This document shows positions 18,406 through 25,286 of a stretch of 64,000 nucleotides of DNA, in pieces. The translations under genes were made by a program, and so were the position numbers. The stretch's first letter is position 1. The number at the start of each line of letters is the position of its first letter. The notes under the pieces are model-generated. The model saw only the letters and a program-made list of their open reading frames with translations. It had not been told where the DNA came from and ran no database searches. This stretch comes from Clostridiales bacterium Firm_07 (GTDB lineage Bacteria > Bacillota > Clostridia > Oscillospirales > CAG-272), in assembly GCA_001604005.1 (NCBI GenBank), contig LVAM01000017.1, forward strand, positions 1 through 64,000, written 5' to 3'.

Positions 18406-18418
18406 GAGCCCGCCCCCT

Positions 18419-18634
18419 TTACTTGCCCTTGCTCCGAAACTGTTCGGCAAGCGCCGTGAGATCGGCGTCGCTGGCGTTTTTGATGGCGCGGCGCAAACTT
18501 TCCATATCGCCCGGTTTCACGCGGAAGCGCGAGATGTCAAGTCCGTGCTCCGCCACGAGTTTGTCGATCACGCTTTGCAGTTGTCTGTCGTTGAGCAGCA
18601 GCAAACGATCGAGCATCTGACGGTCCAGTTGCAA
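18419..18634 (-). CDS. Small helical protein of unknown function, TTG start
   Basis: A 71-residue, charged, mostly helical protein (LDRQMLDRLLLLNDRQLQS at the start, ASDADLTALAEQFRSKGK at the end). The TTG at 18634 is supported by AAAGGAGGGG six nt upstream; the first in-frame ATG, 7 codons later, has no such site. First gene of the small three-gene unit. No membrane segment. I do not recognise the family. Confidence 0.6.
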   Translation of the reverse strand: MQLDRQMLDRLLLLNDRQLQSVIDKLVAEHGLDISRFRVKPGDMESLRRAIKNASDADLTALAEQFRSKGK

Positions 18635-18765
18635 AAAGACCCCTCCTTTTTTGCCGTTTGTTGTCAGTATATGCGTACAAATTCGGCTTCGTCCGCGCAT
18701 TTTTTCGGATTTTTTCTTTTCAATTCCCGAAAAATCTGTTATACTGAAAAAAGTGGAGGTACAAA

Positions 18766-21276
18766 ATGAAAAAACTGCGCTTTACGATCACGGGAATGAC
18801 CTGCGCCGCTTGCGTGGCGCACACCGAACGCGCCGCGAAAAGCGTGCTCGGCAACGAAATCCCCTTTACCGTTTCTCTGCTCTCCTCTTCGCTCTCGCTC
18901 ACACTCCCCGACGACGCCGACGAGGATAAACTTTACCGCCGCCTTGCCGCGGCACTGCGCCGCGCGGGATACGGACTTCTCTTGCCTGACGCGGCAAACG
19001 AAAACGCCGCGCGGGAGAAAGAAAAGAAAACAGAAAAACACCGGCTTCTCCTCTCGGCGTTCCTTTCCGCTTTTTTGATGCTCTTTGCAATGTGGCACTC
19101 GATGCCGCTTCCGGGCGCGCTTGCCGCGGGCACTCCGCGCGCCGTTTTCCTCTTTGTCATACAAATATTGCTCTGTCTGACGGTCACTATTCTGCAACGC
19201 CGATTTTTCCGAAACGGCTTTTCCGCGCTTTTCCACGGCGCGCCGAATATGGATTCTCTCGTGGCGCTCGGCTCGGGCGCGTCGTTCTTTTACAGCGCGG
19301 TTTCGGGTATCCTTTTCTTTGCGGCGCTCGCGCGCGGCAACGCCGACACCGCGATCTTGCATCACTTGTATTTTGATTCCTCCGCGATGATATTGACATT
19401 GGTGTCGCTTGGAAAATATCTCGAACACAGGGCGCGCGCACGCGCGTCCGGAGCGGTGGAAGCCCTGATCGCCGAAGAGCCGCGCACGGCGCGGCGGGCG
19501 GCGGCGGGCGAAGAAGAAGTCGATATTGAAGACGTCGCCGTGGGTGAACTTCTCCTTGTCCGCGAGGGCGAAAAACTGCCGCTTGACGGCATCGTGCGCG
19601 CGGGAGAAGGCAGTGTAAACGAGGCGATGCTCACCGGCGAATCGCTCCCGCGCCGCGTGACGGCGGGCGACGAAGTGGCGGGCGGTACGCTCCTTGCGGA
19701 AGGCGCGCTCACCGTGGAGGTGACGCGGGTGGGCGAGGAAACGACACTGCGACAGATCGCCGCGTTGCTGGAAGCCTCCGCCGCCACGAAAACCCCCGCC
19801 GCGCGCCTTGCCGACCGCATCAGCGCGGTCTTTGTGCCGATCGTTCTTGCCGTTTCCGCGCTCACGGCACTCGTTTGGTTGCTTTTGCACAACGGCGCGC
19901 TCGCTTTCCGCGCCGCCGTATCGGTGTTGGTCATCTCCTGCCCCTGCGCGCTGGGGCTTGCCACTCCGATCGCCATCACCGTCGGGTGCGGGCGGGGCGC
20001 GCATTTCGGCATTCTGTTCAAAAACGCGGCATCCGCCGAGATCTTAGCAAACGCGCGTTATCTTTGCACCGACAAAACCGGAACGCTGACGCGCGGCGAA
20101 CTGACCGTGACCGACATATTGCCGCTTGACCGAAATATACCGGAAGAAGAACTCCGCGCGCTAATCGCCTCGATGGAAGCCCTCTCCGCGCACCCGATGG
20201 CAAAACCTCTTGCCGCACTCTCAAAGGAGCGTGTGGAAATCTCCGATTTCGCCACGATACCGGGGAGAGGCGTCACAGGCAAGATCGCGGGCGAGGCGGT
20301 CTTCGCCGGCAACGAGGCGCTTTTCACGCATCTTGAAAACGCCCCCGCCGTGCCGCCCGCGTGCCGCGATCTCTGCCGCGCCTTTGCCGATGAAGGCAAA
20401 AGCACGGTGCTTCTCGCGCGCGGCGATCGCTTTCTCGGCGTTTTCGCCCTTGCCGACACGCTCCGCGCGGACAGTAAAACGGCGGTCGCATACCTCTCGC
20501 GCCGCGGCGTCTCCGTCACGATGCTGACGGGCGACCGCGCAGGCGCGGCAAAAAAGATCGCCGCCGAAGCCGGTATTCAAGATATCCGCGCCGAACTGCT
20601 CCCCGCCGACAAAGAAGCTGTGGTGAGAGAGTACCGCGCGCAGGGGATCACCGTGATGGTAGGCGACGGGATCAACGACGCGCCGGCGCTTGCCGCGGCA
20701 GACGTCGGCATCGCCGTGGGCGCCGGCACGGCGGTGGCGGCGCAAAGCGCCGACGTGGTGATCGCCGGCAGCACGCTCTCGGAAGCGGCGGGCGCGGTGG
20801 AACTCGGCGCCGCGATACGGAAAAATATCCGCCAAAACCTCTTTTGGGCGCTCTTTTATAACGCCGTCTGTATCCCCGTGGCGGCGGGCGTCCTTTACCC
20901 CTTGGGCGTTCTGCTCTCCCCGATGATCGCGGCGGCGGCAATGAGTTGCTCCTCGCTCTTCGTCGTGCTCAACGCCCTGCGACTGACAAGATTTACACCC
21001 CCCGCCCTTGCCGAGCGTGAAAAAGACCGGCAAAATCAAACCGAAAAGGAGAAAAACGATATGTTCGGAAAAACCAAAGAAGAAGAGATCCGCGTTTCGG
21101 GTATGTCCTGTATGCACTGCGCCGATCGCGTGGAAAAAGCCCTTTGCGGCGTGCGCGGCGTCAAGAGCGCGACCGTGGATCTTGACGCGGGACTCGCCCG
21201 CGTCACCGCCAAGGAAAGCGTCACAAGAGAGGCTCTTACCGCCGCCGTCAAAGAGGCGGGGTACGAGGCGGAGTGA
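18766..21276 (+). CDS. copA: Copper-translocating P1B-type ATPase with N- and C-terminal heavy-metal domains
   Basis: An 836-residue copper exporter. The N-terminal HMA domain has GMTCAAC (10-16). The core has the ion-path SCPCALGLATP (CPC about 391-393), phosphorylation motif DKTGT (about 434-438), SAHP (about 473-476), MLTGDRAG and GDGINDAP (about 632-639). After the last membrane helices a charged linker joins a second, CopZ-like HMA domain with GMSCMHC (779-785). A C-terminal HMA is unusual. The linker DNA carries a ribosome binding site and an in-frame ATG at 21061. Start ATG 18766 follows GTGGAGG, with a TATACT about 20 nt further up. No CsoR or CopY gene is adjacent. Confidence 0.93.
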   Translation: MKKLRFTITGMTCAACVAHTERAAKSVLGNEIPFTVSLLSSSLSLTLPDDADEDKLYRRLAAALRRAGYGLLLPDAANENAAREKEKKTEKHRLLLSAFLSAFLMLFAMWHSMPLPGALAAGTPRAVFLFVIQILLCLTVTILQRRFFRNGFSALFHGAPNMDSLVALGSGASFFYSAVSGILFFAALARGNADTAILHHLYFDSSAMILTLVSLGKYLEHRARARASGAVEALIAEEPRTARRAAAGEEEVDIEDVAVGELLLVREGEKLPLDGIVRAGEGSVNEAMLTGESLPRRVTAGDEVAGGTLLAEGALTVEVTRVGEETTLRQIAALLEASAATKTPAARLADRISAVFVPIVLAVSALTALVWLLLHNGALAFRAAVSVLVISCPCALGLATPIAITVGCGRGAHFGILFKNAASAEILANARYLCTDKTGTLTRGELTVTDILPLDRNIPEEELRALIASMEALSAHPMAKPLAALSKERVEISDFATIPGRGVTGKIAGEAVFAGNEALFTHLENAPAVPPACRDLCRAFADEGKSTVLLARGDRFLGVFALADTLRADSKTAVAYLSRRGVSVTMLTGDRAGAAKKIAAEAGIQDIRAELLPADKEAVVREYRAQGITVMVGDGINDAPALAAADVGIAVGAGTAVAAQSADVVIAGSTLSEAAGAVELGAAIRKNIRQNLFWALFYNAVCIPVAAGVLYPLGVLLSPMIAAAAMSCSSLFVVLNALRLTRFTPPALAEREKDRQNQTEKEKNDMFGKTKEEEIRVSGMSCMHCADRVEKALCGVRGVKSATVDLDAGLARVTAKESVTREALTAAVKEAGYEAE
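21044..21063 (+). promoter_or_regulatory. Internal ribosome binding site and start inside copA
   Basis: AAAAGGAG (21044-21051) lies 9 nt before an in-frame ATG (21061-21063). Initiation here would yield a separate 71-residue copper-chaperone-like protein identical to the C-terminal HMA domain of CopA. Confidence 0.5.
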
Positions 21277-21288
21277 TCTTTTCAAAAC

Positions 21289-21322
21289 AAAAAAGCGGAA
21301 GCCCGCGGGCTTCCGCTTTTTT
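21289..21322. terminator. Bidirectional terminator between copA and putP
   Basis: AAAAAAGCGGAAGCCC and its complement meet almost without a loop (GCCCGCGGGC centre) and end in TTTTTT. Suits both converging genes. Confidence 0.85.
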
Positions 21323-21329
21323 CTGTATT

Positions 21330-22886
21330 TTACTTTTGTTTGATCTGCGCGTTCACTTCGTCGAAGGTCGCGGTGACCGCGGCGTCGGGCTCTTTGGTAA
21401 GCAGCGACGTCACCACGATGGCAACGGCGCTGAGCAAAAACGCGGGGAGCAGTTCGTAGATATTCCAGAAACCGCCGAGCGGACGAATGAGATATTTCCA
21501 AAGGAAGACGACCGCCGCGCCGGTCAAGACACCGGCAAACGCGCCCCACTTGTTGGTGCGCCGCCAGAAGAGCGCAAAGAGAATGATCGGACCGAACGCC
21601 GCGCCAAAGCCCGCCCACGCAAAGGATACGATGCGGAAGACCGAGGAGTTTTGATTCCAGGCAAGGAAGATCGCGACGACCGAGATGGCAAGCACCGTCA
21701 GCCGCGCCAGCCACATTTGCGCCTTCTTGCCGACGTTGTGCCAGAAAAAGCGTTTGACGATGTTCTCCGACACCGAGGAAGCGGCGGCAAGCAACTGCGA
21801 ATCGGCGGTGGACATGATGGAAGCGAGAATGCCCGCCAAAATGAGTCCCGCGATCAGGGCGCCGAAGGTGTCCAAGTGCGCGATGTGGTTCGACATATAA
21901 ATGATGATACGCTCGGCGTCAAAGCCTTTCGCGGCAATAAGCCCGCTCTGCGCGGCAAAACTGTAACCGATCAGCCCGATGAAAATGGCGATACCCATCG
22001 AGAGGAACACCCACACGGTGGCAACGCGGCGGGAAACTTTCAGTTTGCTGTCGTCCTCGATCGCCATAAAGCGCAGGAGAATGTGCGGCATACCGAAATA
22101 TCCGAGCCCCCACGCCAGCGTGGAGACGATGGGCAGGAAGCCGTAACTCTTGCCGTCCGTGCCGGTCAGGCGGAAATATTGTCCCATAGAGGAGATGCTG
22201 TCGTGCGCCAACACCGCGTTTTTCACGGCGTCAAAACCGCCGGCATATTCGATGCCGAACGCGATGATGACGAAGAGCGCGACCGTCATAATGATCGACT
22301 GCACAAGGTCGGTCAGCGAGGCGGCAAGAAAGCCGCCGATGATGGTATACGTAACGAGGATCGCCGCGCCGATGATCATCGCTGTGTGATACTCCACGCC
22401 GAAGATCGAGTTTGCCAATTTACCGATCGCGGAGAAGCCCGACGCGGTGTACGGCACGAAGAAGACCACGATCACCAACGCCGCGATGGCGGTGAGAAGC
22501 CCCTTGCTGTCCCCGAAACGATCGGAGAGGAACGAGGGAATGGTGGTGGAAGAAGTGCGCGCCGAATACAGGCGAATGCGCCGTGCCACAAACAGGAAGT
22601 TGAGGTATGTACCGACGCCGAGCCCCAGCGCCGTCCAAAACGCCTCGGCAAAACCCGTGGTGTTGCCGGCAACGCCGGTCAGAAGCACCACGCCCGGCAG
22701 ACCCATCAACAGCCAAGAGGACATATCCGACGCCTCGGCGCTCATCGCCGTGACGTAGGGACCGAGTTTTCTGCCGCCGAGATAGAAATCGTCGGTGTTC
22801 TTGTTCGTTTTGGAACACTTTACGCCGAGATATACGATGTAGCCAAGGTATATCACGATCGCAAAGATCATAATCGTCATCGTCAT
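21330..22886 (-). CDS. putP: Sodium/proline symporter (SSS family)
   Basis: A 518-residue integral membrane protein with about 13 transmembrane helices. The signature SAEASDMSSWLLMGLPG (about 48-64) is characteristic of PutP-type sodium:solute symporters; TNKNTDDFYLGGRKLG precedes it. Imports proline with sodium for nutrition or osmoprotection. The ATG at 22886 has AAGGAATG upstream; the frame extends further without support. Monocistronic, with a near-consensus promoter. The exact substrate could be another amino acid, since SSS specificity is hard to read. Confidence 0.85.
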   Translation of the reverse strand: MTMTIMIFAIVIYLGYIVYLGVKCSKTNKNTDDFYLGGRKLGPYVTAMSAEASDMSSWLLMGLPGVVLLTGVAGNTTGFAEAFWTALGLGVGTYLNFLFVARRIRLYSARTSSTTIPSFLSDRFGDSKGLLTAIAALVIVVFFVPYTASGFSAIGKLANSIFGVEYHTAMIIGAAILVTYTIIGGFLAASLTDLVQSIIMTVALFVIIAFGIEYAGGFDAVKNAVLAHDSISSMGQYFRLTGTDGKSYGFLPIVSTLAWGLGYFGMPHILLRFMAIEDDSKLKVSRRVATVWVFLSMGIAIFIGLIGYSFAAQSGLIAAKGFDAERIIIYMSNHIAHLDTFGALIAGLILAGILASIMSTADSQLLAAASSVSENIVKRFFWHNVGKKAQMWLARLTVLAISVVAIFLAWNQNSSVFRIVSFAWAGFGAAFGPIILFALFWRRTNKWGAFAGVLTGAAVVFLWKYLIRPLGGFWNIYELLPAFLLSAVAIVVTSLLTKEPDAAVTATFDEVNAQIKQK

Positions 22887-22927
22887 TTTTGAAGCATTCC
22901 TTTCATATTTAAGGTAAAGTTGGATTA

Positions 22928-22956
22928 AGTATAACATTGTAAGCAAAAAATGTCAA
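22928..22956 (-). promoter_or_regulatory. Promoter of putP
   Basis: On the minus strand TTGACA (22951-22956), 17-nt spacer, TATACT (22928-22933). Confidence 0.75.
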
Positions 22957-22984
22957 GTTTTTCCGAAAATTTTTGAAAGGAAAT

Positions 22985-23009
22985 CCCCGCCGCACGTCGT
23001 GCGGCGGGG
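22985..23009 (-). terminator. GC-rich hairpin after the spoIIQ-like gene
   Basis: CCCCGCCGCAC (22985-22995), GTC loop, GTGCGGCGGGG (22999-23009). The following T-run on the minus strand is short, so termination strength is uncertain. Confidence 0.6.
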
Positions 23010-23018
23010 ACACCCTTT

Positions 23019-23732
23019 TTAAGAAACGTCTTCAAAATTGGTATCTTCCGTCAGCGTTGCCATCGCCGCGCTGTCCAGATACGTCGTGGGCGATACCTGC
23101 AAGCCGCCTACCGTCATTTCCAGGTGCAGGTGCGGTTCTTCGGAGATCTCCGCCATCGCGCTCTCGCCGACGCGGCCGATCAGATCCCCCGCCTTGACGC
23201 TTTTTCCGACCACCGTCGTTTCGGGCAGATCCTCGGCAAGGTTTTTATAAATGGTATAGGTGTCGCCGCTGTGCGCGATCGCCACGCATTGTCCCATGGA
23301 AACGTCTTCCCAGACCTGCGCAATCACGCCGTCCGCCATTGCAGACACGTTGGCGCCCGCCACCGTGCCGATGTCAATGCCGAGATGCACGCGATAATCC
23401 CCCATCGTTTCGGAAAAAACCTGCATATCCGCGCTGTGTTCTTTTTGCAAAACCCCCGAAACGGGCAACAAAAAGTGAAGCGCGGCGGTTATATCGCTCT
23501 TTTCTTCCTCGTCCGCGAGAACCGGTTTTGCGGTGTCTTCATTGGTATCTGCCGCGGGTTCGATCGCCTCGGGCTCATTGTACGGAGCGGGAATATCCCG
23601 TGCGGCGCGGTTGGCGACCACCGTGATGACGATGATGACCGCCAAAATGAGAAACATTGCCAAAACCGTGATGGAGATCGCCCGCGCCCCGCGATCTTCA
23701 CGCATTTTTTTGAAAAATCCTTTTTCTTTCAT
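23019..23732 (-). CDS. SpoIIQ-like membrane-anchored M23 (LytM) peptidase
   Basis: A 237-residue protein: basic N-terminus, one membrane helix (about 19-40), an acidic linker and a LytM/M23 domain. The zinc ligands are complete: His116 and Asp120 (HLGID) and His203 within HLH (201-203). The enzyme may therefore be active, unlike B. subtilis SpoIIQ. SpoIIQ sits in the forespore membrane and forms a channel with SpoIIIAH of the mother cell. Support here is a promoter of the sigma-F type just upstream and a SpoIIIAH-like gene nearby. The ATG at 23732 has AAAGGAG upstream. A general cell-wall M23 peptidase is the alternative. Confidence 0.78.
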   Translation of the reverse strand: MKEKGFFKKMREDRGARAISITVLAMFLILAVIIVITVVANRAARDIPAPYNEPEAIEPAADTNEDTAKPVLADEEEKSDITAALHFLLPVSGVLQKEHSADMQVFSETMGDYRVHLGIDIGTVAGANVSAMADGVIAQVWEDVSMGQCVAIAHSGDTYTIYKNLAEDLPETTVVGKSVKAGDLIGRVGESAMAEISEEPHLHLEMTVGGLQVSPTTYLDSAAMATLTEDTNFEDVS

Positions 23733-23764
23733 TGATCTTGTCACTCCTTTTTTGGTGTTGTCCT

Positions 23765-23793
23765 TATTTTTGCCGCTTTTCGGGCGTCTATGC
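23765..23793 (-). promoter_or_regulatory. Candidate sigma-F (forespore) promoter of the spoIIQ-like gene
   Basis: On the minus strand GCATA (23789-23793), 14-nt spacer, GGCAAAAATA (23765-23774). This fits the sigma-F consensus GYWTA - about 15 - GGNNANAHTR at every defined base. spoIIQ is a sigma-F gene in B. subtilis. Confidence 0.6.
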
Positions 23794-23832
23794 GGGATTT
23801 GGCAAAAAGAACAAAAATTTCGGTGACAGATC

Positions 23833-23861
23833 AAAAAACGCGGCGCCTTCGCCGCGTTTTT
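23833..23861. terminator. Intrinsic terminator after the metal transporter gene
   Basis: CGCGGCG (23839-23845), loop CCTT, CGCCGCG (23850-23856), flanked by A6 and T5. Acts for the minus-strand transporter; symmetric enough to be bidirectional. Confidence 0.8.
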
Positions 23862-23867
23862 ATGATA

Positions 23868-24734
23868 TCAAAGACGCAGCAGCGCCGCGAGACCGGTGAG
23901 ATCGAAAACAGCGCCGAAAAACGCGCCGAAGACGAAAAGGAGTAAGGCGATAAGCGCGCTCTGCCCGCGGGAACGGTTGGTGCGAAAGAGAACGAGCAAT
24001 CCCGCGCCCGCACCGGTGAGAAGCCCCGCCAGCATCGCGCCGCCCGAAATGACGCCTTCCAGCCACAACGAGGCGACAAGCACCGAGGCGGCGCAGTTCG
24101 GGATCAGACCGATAAGCGCCGCAAGGCACGCGCCGAGAAGCGGCACGGCATTGATGAAAGCGGCAAGGCGCGCCTCGCCGATAAAACCGATGGCAAGCCC
24201 CAGTGCAAGATTGACGATCAATACGAAAAGAGAAATGTGCAGCGTGTGATGCAACGCGGAGCGGAAAATGCCGCGCTCACAATGGCAGTGCTCCCGATCG
24301 CACAGATCGTGCACCGTGCCTTCTCCCTCCTTTTGGGGACAAAACAGATCCACGGCAAAGCCGACCGCCACCGCCACGGCAAATTTGACGCCGAGAACGG
24401 TGAGGATTTTGAGCGGTGCGACGCCCGCGCCGAGAAAAATGGGCAGCATCTCGTCCGACGTGGCGAGAAAAACCGCAAACAACGTGCCAAGGCTCGCCAC
24501 GCCGCCGGCGAAAAGCCCCGCCGCCGCCGCGGAAAATCCGCACTGCGGCACAAGCCCCAACGCCGCGCCGAGCAGCGGTCCGGCTTTCCCGGTGCGCGCG
24601 ATCGCCGCGCGCGTTTTCTCCCCCGCGCGGTGTTCCAGCCACTCCATCAACCAATACGTGAGAAACAAAAACGGCAACAATTTGAGAGAATCCAACGCCG
24701 CGTCGAGTACGATATCAAAAACTTTCTCCCACAT
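23868..24734 (-). CDS. Putative heavy-metal (manganese-type) transporter, ArsP_2/DUF2899-like
   Basis: A 288-residue polytopic protein, about ten membrane helices in two halves, each with a conserved-looking Pro-Gln/Asn-Cys turn (VPQCGFSAAAAG and IPNCAASVLVAS). The central cytoplasmic loop is rich in metal ligands (CDREHCHCERG, about 144-154). This matches the family called putative 10-TM heavy-metal exporter or putative manganese transporter. The start overlaps the end of the Fur-family regulator gene by 20 nt, so it is coupled to metal sensing. The transported ion and direction are not known from sequence. Confidence 0.75.
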   Translation of the reverse strand: MWEKVFDIVLDAALDSLKLLPFLFLTYWLMEWLEHRAGEKTRAAIARTGKAGPLLGAALGLVPQCGFSAAAAGLFAGGVASLGTLFAVFLATSDEMLPIFLGAGVAPLKILTVLGVKFAVAVAVGFAVDLFCPQKEGEGTVHDLCDREHCHCERGIFRSALHHTLHISLFVLIVNLALGLAIGFIGEARLAAFINAVPLLGACLAALIGLIPNCAASVLVASLWLEGVISGGAMLAGLLTGAGAGLLVLFRTNRSRGQSALIALLLFVFGAFFGAVFDLTGLAALLRL

Positions 24735-25149
24735 TGTCTTTTCCTTTCCCCGCGCACGCCGCGCAAACGCCGTAGATCACACTCTTTCCCCGATGCACCG
24801 AAAACCCGTGTTCGCGGAAAATGTGCTCCGTCAACTCGTCGCTGCACGCGCATTCCAGATGCGTCACGCCGCCGCAGACAAGGCACTGCAAATGCAAATG
24901 CCCCTCGCAATCCCGCGCCGCGCCCACGTATTGATAAGTATGCCCGTCCGTCACGCGAAACTTGCGCACTTCTCCCTCAAGACAGAGCGCCGAAAGCATA
25001 CGGTATACCGAACTGCGCCCGGGCGCGATGCCCTCTTTTTCCATCGCCGAGAAGATCTCCTCGGCGCTCTTCGGCGGCTCGCTTGCCACGCGCCTGAGAT
25101 ACGCCGTCAGGTGTCTTAACCCCGCCGTTTGATACTTCTTTTCCGCCAT
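24715..25149 (-). CDS. Fur-family metalloregulator
   Basis: A 144-residue Fur/Zur/PerR-type repressor: winged helix (about 8-80; SAEEIFSAMEKEGIAPGRSSVYRML), then a metal domain with HLHLQCLVCGG (structural CxxC) and a C-terminal CAAC pair, which together would form the structural zinc site. Whether it senses iron, zinc, manganese or peroxide cannot be told. First gene of a two-gene unit with the metal transporter. A Fur-box-like repeat overlaps its own promoter, suggesting autorepression. ATG at 25149 follows GGAGCG. Confidence 0.88.
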   Translation of the reverse strand: MAEKKYQTAGLRHLTAYLRRVASEPPKSAEEIFSAMEKEGIAPGRSSVYRMLSALCLEGEVRKFRVTDGHTYQYVGAARDCEGHLHLQCLVCGGVTHLECACSDELTEHIFREHGFSVHRGKSVIYGVCAACAGKGKDNVGESF

Positions 25150-25173
25150 TTGCTCACGCTCCGAAAATAAAAA

Positions 25174-25188
25174 TAGGAATCATTCTCA
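25174..25188. promoter_or_regulatory. Fur-box-like operator
   Basis: On the minus strand TGAGAAT-G-ATTCCTA, a 7-1-7 inverted repeat with 5 of 7 paired bases. It lies directly after the -10 box of the regulator-transporter promoter. Confidence 0.5.
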
Positions 25189-25189
25189 A

Positions 25190-25218
25190 ATTATAGCACG
25201 CACCATCCTCCCTGTCAA
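25190..25218 (-). promoter_or_regulatory. Consensus promoter of the Fur-family regulator/transporter operon
   Basis: On the minus strand TTGACA (25213-25218), 17-nt spacer, TATAAT (25190-25195). Confidence 0.8.
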
Positions 25219-25248
25219 GACTTCTTCGAAAAAATCGCGCGCGAAAAC

Positions 25249-25274
25249 GCTCCCCCGATTTTCCTCGGGGGAGC
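25249..25274 (-). terminator. Terminator after the carbohydrate-binding lipoprotein gene
   Basis: GCTCCCCCGA (25249-25258), loop TTTTCC, TCGGGGGAGC (25265-25274), followed on the minus strand by GTTTTC. Moderate T-run. Confidence 0.7.
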
Positions 25275-25286
25275 GCCTTCGAGTTT

